Shown here: positions 24,088 to 35,055 of the stretch, piece by piece
Numbering within the stretch: the first letter of the stretch is position 1
Layout: every line of letters starts with the position of its first letter
Assembly: GCA_003290165.1 (NCBI GenBank)
Contig: QNQO01000817.1
Coordinates: 1-64,000 of the forward strand
Length of the DNA: 64,000 bases
Direction: 5' to 3'
Origin: Berberis thunbergii
Lineage: Eukaryota > Streptophyta > Magnoliopsida > Ranunculales > Berberidaceae
Translations under genes and position numbers: made by a program
The notes under the pieces: generated by a model
Seen by the model: the letters and a program-made list of their open reading frames with translations, nothing else
Databases searched by the model: none
What the model was told of the DNA's origin: nothing

Positions 24088-26330
24088 GTACCTTTGCTAT
24101 CTCAATCTGCGTTTAAATATTAGTAATTGGTGTGGTTGTTTGTTTGGATATACATATTTTCTTCCTGTCATGTTCTTAAAATCATATGTTTTTAATCATG
24201 CTGTAAAACACTTGTCTTGGTGCATGTTATGCGATGCATGAACGTTTGGAATCTGATTAAGTTTAGTTATATTCTCTGCATTACTCAAAACAGCTCATGA
24301 TAATTCTGGATACCAAGAAAAACTGTAGTGATCCAACTTAACACCTTCAATGTCTGAGCATCCATCAAAAAATGTTATGATAGTTTAAACTTTCCACAGT
24401 TTGAAAATATGCTTAGCTTACACTACCTTGGGAGGCCATATAGGACAAGAATGGCTGTGACTTCACATATCCGAGTCAGCTTCTGTGGCTGTGAACTCAT
24501 ACCTAAAAGTCGGTTTCCACCAATTCTTGGTCTTCTAAGAATCTGAGACATTTCAATAAGGAGAAAAGTAAGGAAACTGTATTATCAATATCACTGCTGT
24601 AGTCAACTGCAAAAATCAAGAACATTGTAATATATTTCCAATGATGGTGGCCCTGACAATGGGACTTTGCCTCCCCCCTCAATGGAATACATAAGTCCAG
24701 TTCTGACCAGGTTGGATCGGACAATTTGTACCCGAAACTCCATCTTGCCATGAGTTTAGTCTCTGTTGTATTCCATTCCTGCACCCACCCACCCCTGTTA
24801 TCCACCTCTCTATTGAAGAACAAAAATTTCACCAAAAAAATCAAAAAAAAAAAAATTATCCTTTAATCTTTTTGTCTGGATTTCAGGCCTCTATTCAATA
24901 AACTATATGAGTTGAAGTATTGAAATGATTTTACAAATCGTTGAAGATTTAGTTGTATTAGAAAAGTTATTTTTGGTTCGACTACAACCTGTGCTCTATT
25001 ACGAAAAAAATTATGAAGGTCTGTTTCAAACATTAATTTTTAATCAAGAATTTTGAATTGAAGTTTGTCAAGTTTATTAATTTTCATACCATGTCATGAG
25101 AAAGGGTTCATCCAAATTGTTGAAGATGTTTACATGAACATAATCATTAGTAGTTGCATTGATGAGTGGACCTGGGAACATCCCATTGATGGTTATAACC
25201 TGTTCATATACACCAAGAATCAATCATCAATGAACATATCGTACACTGAAAACACAAGCAATTCAGTAAACGTAATGTACTTACAGAACATAGTCAAACT
25301 CAAAAGGACATTGTTCCAGGTAAGATTTTTGTTTTTCATCAATGAAAATGTTATCAAAAGGACATTGTTCCAGGTAAGATTCTTGTACTTACAGAACATA
25401 GTCAAACTCATAAGGGAAGCAGTTTGATTGTTCGGACGGCTAAATATTTTTGCTTCAAAGTTGCCTGTTCGAGTCCAACTATCACACTGATGTATCCATC
25501 ACCTTAAGTAGAGTGCTCTGTTTAGGTTGTGGAGCCTGAACCACTTGTTTAATAGGGATATGCGCATCCAAAGACTTGTAGTGATACTAAAAACCGGAGC
25601 CAGCATTATGCTGAGTGTGACGTGTCCGACACAGGTAGAACCTAGTGTTTGAATGAGGCTTCTTTGATTAGTTTAAACTTTTCTCAGATTTAATAACGTA
25701 TTGTTGATGCCTTACGTGAAGGAGGCATAGAGATTTGCAAAACATAACTTCTTATGTTCTTGTTTTTATATTTCGTTGTTTTTTAGGTTGGACTGTTTGC
25801 ACTTGTTTGAGGATGATTTGTTCTTTTCTTTTCTCACATTCAATCCCATAATCTGAGGTTTATCCAAGAAATCAAACAGTTTCTGACTTCCTGAAAGTAC
25901 ATAACGAGTTTCATATGCAATTTGCTGGTAACCACTGCCATGTTTTAGGAATTTTTTTTGCTCTCTTTTAGTTGTCGCTGCCTTGGAAGAATCTCCTTGT
26001 TACTTTCTTGTTCAGGTCTTTACCCTCTACCATGATCTCAGCTCAAGTTGTACCCTTATTGATCATGTACTACACAAATCTACTCATCCTATCAGATAAA
26101 AGATATCAGTAATTCAGTTCGTATCTCTCTACAACTTATCCGTTTCTAAGATCAACGAATGAATTCACCTCAACAACTCTGTGATCATCCTCCCTTTAAC
26201 CTTTCTTACTTTTTCCCCTCGAAACAGACCTGTATGAAACAAACCACAAGTATAACTACAAAACTCTTTGATCATGCAAAACTCTTAGTTGCATAAGCAC
26301 AAAACAAACCTGGAAAGAAACTGGGAAACT
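24088..26330. other. Pack-CACTA interior, no gene recognised
   Basis: This may be intron plus further captured DNA. A local duplication is visible at 25278-25420, where ACTTACAGAACATAGTCAAA and AAAAGGACATTGTTCCAGG each occur twice. Frames at 24503-24844 (minus) and 25065-25427 (plus) have no domain I recognise. Confidence 0.45.
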
Positions 26331-26339
26331 CTGTTTCTT

Positions 26340-26672
26340 CACAGAGTTTCTTTACAGGCAAGAAGATAGTTGTGATGGCAGGTTTATGGGTCATTTGGAA
26401 GGAAATCAACTCCAGGATTTTTAATGTGATTAGGAGAGATTGTATGACTGTTTGTAAAGACATCAAAGCCCTGGTGTGGCTGTACGGTAATATTTGGGAT
26501 GTAATCTCTGGGGTTGAATTTCATGTTTGTATGTTTGATTGGGAGACTTTGTTCTCTCAATAATTCTATTTTGTTTCTTGTATTTCTTCTGCCTTGTGAG
26601 TTTCCCACTCACCTTTAATAGAAGCCTTACTTTGTTTTGATTGATTAAAAAAGAAAAAAGAAAAAAGAAAAA
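26340..26672 (+). mobile_element. 5'-truncated LINE copy
   Basis: A plus-strand frame (26372-26560) with LWVIWKEINSRIFN and a terminal FDWETLFSQ matches the last residues of plant LINE ORF2. It is followed by a short 3' UTR and an A-rich tail of AAAAAAG repeats ending near 26672. Nearly all of the element is missing, typical of abortive reverse transcription. No clear target duplication was found. Confidence 0.75.
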
Positions 26673-27469
26673 ACCTCTCCTCTAGGGAACCATTTTGTTA
26701 GCTAATGCAAGAGAGAATCATGGAAGGTGTGAGAAATAATATTAATAATTTTCCTACCCGACTCGATGTAATAGCTACCTGGCAAAATCTTCCTCGTGTT
26801 TGATAACAGTCTTTTAATACATTTTTTGATTTCCTTCGTTGTCTTATCGGTCCTTGACTACATTGGAATAGACATTTTAGTTACCTTGCTATACTTCTAT
26901 ATAATTGCATTCTTTCCGTTTCTCCTCATGTTCAGTTTTGTAATCCCACAAATTGAACCCATTGTTAGTGAAACACAGGTCGGCTTGGTGGAAGAAGTGA
27001 CGGATCAATACCCTTTACTGTAGCTGGTGAAGTTGATGAACCTCAGAAAGCCTTTCCCACAGCCTTATCTGCTGCAGTTACAAGCACTAAGCAAATGAGA
27101 TGATGGGCTTTTGGGCAAAGAGAGAGTATGATATCAAGATTCTTTCGTCTTCAGTGGGTTCGAGATCCGTTCTTTCAACATGCCATACGCCATGGGTGGC
27201 TGCTTTTGAGTCTTATGTCACTTGGTAGGGTATGTCTTACTCACCAAGTAGTTGGCTAGCATTATGTTTATACTTCAGTACAAATTAGCGACAAGTGCTG
27301 ACTACCTGTTAATATTGTTTTCCCTCTTTTGGTATTGTTATCAAATCAATGGATCGACACAACAACCCAACACTTCTTATGAATGGTGGCATCGTGTGTA
27401 CTTGCATATTTGTTGAACATAGTACATACCATTTTCATTATATAGAAAGATATATTTTGTCGTTGCTGC
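26673..27469. other. Pack-CACTA interior, unidentified
   Basis: A plus-strand frame at 26796-27023 is very hydrophobic (FVVLSVLDYIGIDILVTLLY) and ends with an acidic tail. It could be a captured membrane-protein exon, but I do not recognise it. A frame around 27125-27230 (FFRLQWVRDPFFQHAIRHG) ending at a GT donor is another unidentified candidate exon. Confidence 0.35.
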
Positions 27470-27786
27470 GATCCCTTCCACCACTGTGACACCCTGGGAG
27501 GACTTGACAATTGGAGAACAGATTGGACAAGGTAGTAATCTCTGCATCTTCTGCAGATTCTGTCTACTCCTTATTAATGCAGTTAGAGAATACAATTTTC
27601 TGATAAGTTTCATCTTTACAAGCAATTTTAGTAAATTCACCGCTAATAACTGGAAATCATAGCAGCATGATTTTAAATTCATCCTTTTTCATGAACTTTC
27701 CCATAATGTTCTTCTCATCCTAGTTATGTCATTAATGAACCGCAGGTTCTTGTGGAACGGTATATCATGGTCTATGGTATGGCTCG
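27470..27786 (+). pseudogene. Captured Raf-like protein kinase fragment (two exons)
   Basis: Exon 1 (about 27480-27531) encodes WEDLTIGEQIGQ, and exon 2 (27746-27786) encodes GSCGTVYHGLWYGS. Together they are the glycine-rich ATP-binding loop (GxGxxG) of plant Raf-like MAPKKKs, closest to the PAS-domain group. The intron has GT/AG ends and the codon split G|GT is preserved, so capture was from genomic DNA rather than mRNA. The catalytic remainder (Lys loop, HRD, DFG) is not present, so it cannot encode a working kinase. Confidence 0.85.
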
Positions 27787-28190
27787 GTATGTTTCTGTTC
27801 CTTTCCTGCCTTTTATTAACTGTATTGTGAGGCACGGGTTTGAAATGAAAGGGAGATCTCTTATATGATAATGAATATACGGCAGGTTATCTAGAAGGAG
27901 GGAAATTCAATATAGGCTGCTCTTTTAGGGTGTTCTCCTAATCATGAGGGTAATTAGAAGGGAGATCTCTTATATGATAATGTAGTTATGATATCAATTG
28001 AATATCAAACTAGTTCTATCAAATTCAATACAAGAAACCCAGGAATTGACAATTGATTTTGTTAATGTGTTTGTTGTTTTCTTTCCATTTGTTGTGTGAT
28101 TGTGTTTGTTGCTTCAATTGCTGAAAAATGTACTAATAATTGACATGTAATGACCTCTTCGGTATTGCTGTTCTTGTACAAAACTTGCAG

Positions 28191-29791
28191 CAAGAGACAA
28201 GAGTTCCTGATGTGGATATCCGTGGTTCCTTTAAGGTAGATGAAAACTTGGACACTGATACATTGGAGCAGCAATTGGATGAGGTAACTAAGAAGAGGAA
28301 AGAGTTGCAACAGAAGGAAATCGATCTGCAGGCTATCATCATGGCCTGGAAACTAATGGAAAAGCCGAATAACTCTGGTTCGCAACGTAAAAGGCCAAAA
28401 AAGGCTGCTCCCAAGGTAAATTGGTATTTCCAATTTTTCTTTGATATTTAAAATTTCTTTGGTTTGTTCAGTTTTAGTTTTGTAATATTGTTACTTGAGG
28501 TTTATAACATGCTCATAAATCATAATAAAATTCTAAAAATGAGTAGATGGTATTCAGTTTTGCCGAAAAATACATTCTCTTGAGTCTATTTAAGCTGTTT
28601 TTTAAAACAAAATAATTTGAATTGCAGGCAAATGCTCAGATCGTTGCTGACATGGATGAACATAACAGTAATGTGCAGAACGAACAACAGGACAATGATG
28701 CTTCTAAGATCAAGGTTTGGCTTTTAACTTCATTTTTAGAATTTTCCACGTTGATTTAGTTGTTGAGTTTCACTTAAGCTTGTAGTTGTTGATTTTCACT
28801 TAAGTTCTTAGTTGCTGAGTGCTTCTGTATCCTGTGTACTTGTCTTTTTAGTAGTACTTCCTTGCATTTAAAGGCATAAGATAGGTTTCTAGGTTTTTTA
28901 GATGAGCCTGTCTACGAAGTAGTAGGAAGTTTAATAACATTTAGCATTACCCGAGGCACACTAGCAGTTCTCATAGTTGATTGTGGAAATGAGCAAGTGG
29001 GTTGCTTGAGACATGCAGAGTGAACTCGTAAAGGCATGTCAAAGGCATGCAGAATGATACAGTTCTATGAGAACTGCTGTAGCTAGCCTTGTAGGGTACA
29101 TACTTGCATGTAATAACATATGAATATGAATGCTCATGAAGAATGCTGAGTCAATACCCTAGTATATGAGATGTGTTAAGATCATGCTTTAGTAGTGCAT
29201 TACATAGTGCTTGGGTTAGGATATTGGATCTTTGATAATTCAAAAGTTACTGTTGTCTATCCTAGTTTATGGTTATTGGATATCTTGTTTCTGTTTCCTT
29301 GGTTTAATTTGTTTCTGAATTCCTGAGGTTTCTTGGTGCAGAATGCGCCATCAGTGATGGTAACCAGTGAGAATGCAAATTCATCCAAGTCAGCAGTGGA
29401 GTTTAAAGAAGGGATGCTTGTAGAAGTCAGTAGTGAAGCTGAGGGTTCTGTTGGTGCTTGGTTTACTGGAGTGATTGTTCAATCAGCTGGAGATGATAAA
29501 TACTTAGTGGAGTACAAGTGCAACGAAAATGAACTGTTGAGAGAAGAAGTGGATAATTTGCACATCAGGCATGAGCCCCCTGCCCATCCGGATGTTGACT
29601 GTTTCAGTCAGTCTGAGGAAGTTGATGCTAGGTACAGTAATGGATGGTGGTCTGGTGTGATTTCAAAGGTTGTTAGCGACAAGATGTACTCTGTCCACCT
29701 CAAGGAGAAGAATGAAGAATTGGAGTTTGGGCATTCTGATTTGAGGCTTCATTATGACTGGGTTGATGGAAAATGGACCAGACCTTCACAG
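28191..29791 (+). pseudogene. Captured Agenet/Tudor-domain (DUF724-type) gene fragment, three open exons
   Basis: Exons are 28191-28415, 28628-28714 and 29342-29791. All are phase 0 with GT/AG introns, giving about 254 uninterrupted codons. The first is coiled-coil-like and charged (EQQLDEVTKKRKELQQKEID) with a basic KRPKKAAPK tail, a possible nuclear signal. The third has two Agenet modules: FKEGMLVEVSSEAEGSVGAW.. and VDARYSNGWWSGVI..SDLRLHYDWVDGKW. Agenet proteins bind chromatin or RNA and occur in plant DUF724 proteins. No start or stop codon belongs to the fragment. It stays fully open, unlike other fragments here, and may be a newly captured piece or part of an expressed chimera. Confidence 0.85.
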
Positions 29792-29845
29792 GTATAACGT
29801 TTCTTCATCTGATGGTTAACAAAGCTATTAAATTTTTTTGCCTAA

Positions 29846-30111
29846 GCATCCATGAACAATGTTTTCAACTTCTCTAAGACTCCTGTAATTACCTGTTGTA
29901 GTAATGTTTGACATGCTAAACTGATAGTTGTGTGACCGCTTTAGCTTTTCATTACGAGGGTAGCATTTCTTGTAAGCATCCATGAACAATGTTGTCAACT
30001 TGTATTACTTAAACAAGATTCCCGTAATTACCTCTGTTTAGTAATGTTTGACATGCTAAACTGGTAGTTGTGTGAACTCTAGCTTTTCATTACAAGGGTA
30101 ACATTTCTTAT
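29846..30111. repeat. Tandem duplication of about 130 bp
   Basis: GCATCCATGAACAATGTT begins two consecutive, slightly diverged copies (29846 and 29976), both containing GTAATGTTTGACATGCTAAA. It lies in the intron after the Agenet exon. Confidence 0.85.
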
Positions 30112-30597
30112 CGGTGGTTATATCAGTTTGTACTTGATTTCTGATGTGGTTATGTTGCTATATGCTTCCATCTTTCATTTGAACTTCTGTTGTCATTTAC
30201 TAATTGTGTCATTCCATGCCTCCTTCACAATTTAGTGTCTCAGAGTCTTATCACCACTATACTATCAGAAGGGTTGTCAGTAGACTACTTGGCAACATTT
30301 TGTTTTCTGAAGTTTTTTACATGTTATAAACTATTGTGCTAACCCAGAATCTCCTAATTAGAAGCTCATAATACTAGTGACCTACAATAAGGTTAGTATT
30401 GTTTCGCTTACTAGCTGAATGTTGAAGCTTGATAATTTCACTCATATAGAATTGACACCGTCTGATGATATTGCAGGTATGAGAGCACCTGTTCAGCCTC
30501 CTCATGGCCATCCTTCTCAATGTAGTTCTCAAATGTTTTCACAATCTTCATCATCTTCTTGTGATTAATCTTGTCCTTGTGCATTCTGTTTCTGCAG

Positions 30598-30808
30598 GCC
30601 ATAGATAGGCTTCCTTTAGTTCCCGGAGTTCTTGAGCTCGTTGGAATTGGTTATTCTGGGGTAAGTTCCACACCTATTACTGCTACTATATATATATATA
30701 TTAGTTGAGAAGGCTGCTATCAAGAAATATAGTTGGACCTTTAGTCATTTACATTTATCTTACTGATACAAAACCCTTTGTGTTTGGCAGTGGTTTGCAT
30801 ATATATAG
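30598..30808 (+). pseudogene. Captured CURT1/CAAD thylakoid protein fragment
   Basis: Exon 30598-30660 encodes AIDRLPLVPGVLELVGIGYS plus G, flanked by CAG and GTAAGT. A second short exon start at 30791 encodes WFAY before a stop. The joined motif GIGYSGWFAY is the second hydrophobic helix region of the CAAD domain found in CURT1 thylakoid-curvature proteins. The upstream transit peptide and first helix and the downstream amphipathic helix are missing, so it is a fragment. Its exon is phase 0, like the preceding Agenet exons. Confidence 0.82.
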
Positions 30809-30911
30809 TAGCAATAATAGGTGTGTTCTTATATTTCAGGTTAAGATTTATATACCGACTTAGTGTGTGTGTGTGTTGTTATACTTATACAATGCCCTGA
30901 TGCAATTTCAG

Positions 30912-31105
30912 ATTATGCGAGGATACAATTTGAAGTGGCGGTAGAATCTGAGAAACATTCAGCGGTTCCGCAATGTACAGACGAAGTTAGGACTGTAGGA
31001 GAAGCTGTTGGCCATTTCATTTCGTGGCCAAAAAAGCTGGTGTATATATATGATAGCATATTAACAATTTTGTATGAATGCTTAAATTATATTTTGAATG
31101 AATGA
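30912..31105 (+). CDS. C-terminal exon of the CACTA gene
   Basis: After an acceptor (ATTTCAG) the frame reads YARIQFEVAVES..VRTVGEAVGHFISWPKKLV and stops at 31105. The pattern VGxAVGxFIxWPxxLV is a C-terminal module (DUF8039-like, from memory) often found in plant En/Spm-associated proteins. Exon phase fits a preceding phase-1 exon such as 23709-24087. The function of the module is not established. Confidence 0.6.
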
Positions 31106-31212
31106 GAAATAGTTAGTTATCATGTTGTGTCTTTATTGATTGATTGAACGTTGTCATTATTATATTAAATATTATATTTAGCCCAGAAAATCGGTATCGG
31201 AAAAATAGAAAA

Positions 31213-31662
31213 AACAAATCAAATAACTTATATAGCGCTCAAATTAGCGCTATCTAAGTTTAACATATATACTACAATAGCGCTTCTTTAAGCGCTATCT
31301 AAGAACAATCTAATTACTTCCATAGCGCTTATTTACGCGCTATCTTAGCAGATAAACAAATCTAATTTAAAAAAATCATTTAAATTAAATAGCGCTTAAC
31401 AAAGCGCTATTCAAGCTAATTTAAAAAAAATTAGCGCTTACATAGCGCTTTAGAAGGCGCTATTGAAGTTAATTAAAAAAAAAAAAACGCTTAGATAGCG
31501 GATTTTAAAGCGCTATCTAAGCGAAGCGCTATTCAAGTACGCGCCTTGCATAGCGCTTTTTTGAGCGCTATCTAAGCTACCATAGCGGTAGCTTAGATAG
31601 CGCTAAAAAGCGCTCTCTAAGCCTATTTTTAAGCGCTATGCAAGCCTATATTTGTAGTAGTG
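31213..31662. repeat. Right subterminal repeat array of the Pack-CACTA
   Basis: Dense AGCGCTAT/ATAGCGCT motifs in both orientations end in the inverted terminus at 31662. Composition mirrors the left array, which supports both ends belonging to one element. Confidence 0.87.
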
Positions 31663-31665
31663 CAT

Positions 31666-34600
31666 ATTTCGAGAACCGTAGAAATTTCTGCTGGGCGTCG
31701 AGTATGAACGTCAAAGATCCTGTCAAAGTGATTCCACACCTACCTTGCCAATTCTCCGTCAAGAAATAGATGATTCAATGATTCTTGCTTTGGCGCTATG
31801 CAACAATGGCATCTAGATGCTAGGCTCAAACCACATCTGTATAGTTCACCGTCCACTGGTATGCCGCGACGAAGTAATTTTCAAACAAAAATTGATATTG
31901 TGGACGGCAAAATGTCGTGCCAAAGGGTTTGACATAAAGCATTAAACTTTCCATGTTTCCGTAACAGTTCATACACCGACTGGATTGAAAAAAGCCCATT
32001 CGCAGTTGGGGCCCACAGACGCGTGTCCTTCTCATGAGGCTCACCACATAGTCTATCTGCATAAAGTTCACGCGCTAAATTTCTGAGATCATAGTGTACC
32101 AACTCAAAATTCGAAGAAGATACCACGCGGATAGAAGGCCATAAGTCTTGGTCAACCAATGCTGCCGATCTCTTGAAAGAAGCCACCATGTTCCAATTCT
32201 CCTCAAAGAAACCAATATCCCCAATGCCAATACGCCAAAATGAATTACTCAAAAGAAAGTTTTTCCCGAGCATGATCTCTTTAAAAAACGGAGACGACCC
32301 ACTTTTCACAGATTGACAAGTCACTCCAACACCTTGTAGCTAGTATTTATTCCTCATGAAAATAGCCCATAAAGAGTCTGAAGTAAGTAACCTCCATAGA
32401 GCCTTTATCCGAAAAGCCTTCATCACAACCGTCGAGTCTCTCACTCCCAAACCGTTCTCCGTCAATGGAAAGCAAATATGTTCCCATGACACCCATTTTT
32501 TCTTAAGTCTGCCTTCACAATCCCCCCAGAAAAAATTCGCCAACAATCTATTAATCCGTGCTATGACTGCCCTTGGTACACACATGGTGCTAAGTACATA
32601 AATCGGAATGGAGCTAAGAACATGCTTTATCAAGATAAGACAACCACCTGGGGATAATAATTTTGCCTTCCAGCCTTGAATACGGCCCTGAATCTTAGAA
32701 ATTAAGTCTTCAAAATAAGAAATTTTGACTCTCCCTTGAAAAACTGGCCCACCCAAATACTTCAAAGGAGCAGTGTGGAGTTGAAAATCTGTACCACTTC
32801 TTAAAGCAACGATACGCTCCGCTGAACTCTGATCGCCCAGAGTAAAAGAGCTTTTTCCTTCATTTATTTTCTGTCCCGAGGCCTTGCAATAACGTCGCAG
32901 GAACTCCATACATCCCGAAATTGAGGATTTTCTACCATTTAAAAAGACAAGAGTATCGTCTGCATATAGAAGATGGGAAATTGGGTTGCAATTCCTGGGA
33001 GTATAATAGTACCCAATTTTGCCAGTCGCAAAAGCTGACTTCAAACCTCTGCTCAAAACTTCGGAAGCAATAATGAAAAGAAAAGGAGATAATGGATCTC
33101 CTTGCCGAATGCCCCTAGTGGATCGGAAATAACCTGTGTATACACCTTGCAGCAGAACCGAGAATCCACAAAAAGTAATACAGTTAGAAATGATGTGACA
33201 GATTCGACCCGTGAAGCCAAATTTTTGAAGCACTTTAAGCAAAAAGCTCCATTCCAACCTGTCATATGCTTTCTCCATATCAATTTTCAGCACCACATTA
33301 TCTCCAAAGACCTTCCTATTAATGTCTCTGATCATTTCCTGCGCCAGACCAATATTTTCTCCAATGAACCTGCCTTTAACAAAAGCCCCCTGCTCCTGAG
33401 AAATCAACCCTGGCAATATATCTGTCAGCCTATTGCACAGAATTTTGCTGAAATCTTATAAATCACATTACACAGACTGATTGAACGAAAATCAGAAAAT
33501 GAACCTGGATTATCAATTTTGGGAATCAAAGCCAAGAAATTCGCCGAGAAAGACGTCGGCATTGCATCCCCTTCGAAAAACTGAATAGCTGCCTCCCATA
33601 TATCCATACTCAGAACCTCCCAGCAAAACTGATAAAATTCAGCAGTAAATCCATCCGGACCAGGCGCACTATTTTTGGGTATGTCAAAGACAACATCCTT
33701 TACCTCCTGTAGGGAAGGCCGTTTCACCAGGGTCCAACAAAGTCGGGAGACAATTTAGCAAATCTACATCTTCCCTGGCCGCACCTTGAGAAGACAACAA
33801 ATTAGAGAAAAACTCATTAGCCCCGTCAAGAATCTCACCAGGGTCCGAAATAATTCTGCCGCCCGGTAAAGTGATCTGAGTGATAGCGCGTCTCTTTTGT
33901 TTGGATTTGGTGGAAGCAAAAAAATACTTAGTGCAAGCATCCCCCTCCTTGAATTCTTTTTCACCTGATTTTTGAATTCAGTAAAGCTCCTCCTGTTTGA
34001 GAGCCAATCTGTACTCTGCTTGACAACGGTGTAAATTGCAGCAAGCCTGAACATCCCAATTAGCATTAACATTTAGCCCAGTATTACTGTGATTTGCAAA
34101 ACTCGCCAAAAGAATTGTTTCCCACTGCTGCATTTCATCTTCCAAAGCACGAATTCTGCTGAACACATTACCAAAGACCGTCCTATTCCACTGTATCAGA
34201 ACTCGTCGTGTCATTTTAAGTTTGGCATCCACTCTATCAATAGGTCTCATATTACCCATGTCTGTCAACCATGTGTCCTTGACCAAGTCCAAAAAATCAG
34301 AATGTGTCGTCCACATATTAAGGAACCGAAAAGGAACATAACCGACTTTAGAGTGAGTCGGCATGGAGGCCAACAACAGGGAATGATCTGAGAAAGTTCT
34401 GCTAAGATGTTCTACTTTTGGACTACCAAAATCTGTCAACCAAACTGAATTAGTAAAGATCCTATCCAATCTGGCCCAAATGCGCTCATTGCCCCGCCTG
34501 TTATTGCACCAGGTGAGACGAGGACCCGAGAAGCCACAATCAATGAGACCACAGTTGTCAATACAATCAGAGAAATGAGACATACTTGCCATGGATGGTT

Positions 34601-35054
34601 CCAAACCTCCTACTTTCTCTCCAGAGTGAAAGTAAGTGTTAAAATCTCCTCCGACCATCCAAGGAGTGTCATGAGTAGCAGCAAAATTTTTCATATTCAA
34701 CCATAGGTCCTTTCTCTCATCCACAGAACATTTAGCATAAACAAAAGAAATTAAAAAAAAATTTGCATCAGAATCCTTTACCTGGCAATGAATGATCTGG
34801 TCCGTCATATCTAGCACCGAAAGAGCAAGGGAAGTATCCCAAAGGATCCATATCTTTCCACCAACCGTATCATTCGAGGCAAAGCCCCCTAGACGAAGTT
34901 TGTTGCCTATCTCCATAGATCTACTAACCGGAATCATAGGCTCCGCAATCATAAGAATTCTGATTTTATGCTCCAACACCATATTCTTCAATTTCCGCTT
35001 CGTGGCCTGATTACCGACCCCGCGAGCATTCCAAAACAAAAAAATTTCCATCAT
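31666..35054 (-). pseudogene. LINE ORF2, 5' part: endonuclease, reverse transcriptase, zinc-binding domain
   Basis: ORF2 starts at ATG 35054, two bases after the ORF1 stop. The endonuclease has WNARGVGN, GGDFNTY and FSDHSLLLASM. The reverse transcriptase has SAPGPDGF, LKIDMEKAYDRLEWSF, GIRQGDPLSPFLF and the catalytic LLYADDTLVF. The zf-RVT domain lies at about 32000-31750. Defects are an in-frame TGA near 33979, a frameshift near 33730, a frameshift near 33430 and a TAG near 32341. The reverse transcriptase core 33416-32340 is uninterrupted. The frame resumes at 22759 beyond the CACTA. Confidence 0.93.
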
Positions 35055-35055
35055 C

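Larger units (their letters stand above)
22763..31662. mobile_element. Pack-CACTA: 8.9-kb CACTA element carrying host gene exons
   Basis: Both ends read CACTACTACAAATAT inward (15 bp perfect), and CAT is duplicated at 22760-22762 and 31663-31665. Long subterminal arrays of AGCGCT-containing repeats lie inside each end, as expected for transposase binding. Its own gene is reduced to a 5' exon with the transposase-associated domain (23709-24087) and a 3' exon (30912-31105); the main TNP2 transposase domain is absent. Between them are exons with introns from a Raf-like kinase, an Agenet-domain protein and a CURT1/CAAD protein, all on the plus strand. It inserted into ORF2 of the LINE. Confidence 0.93.
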
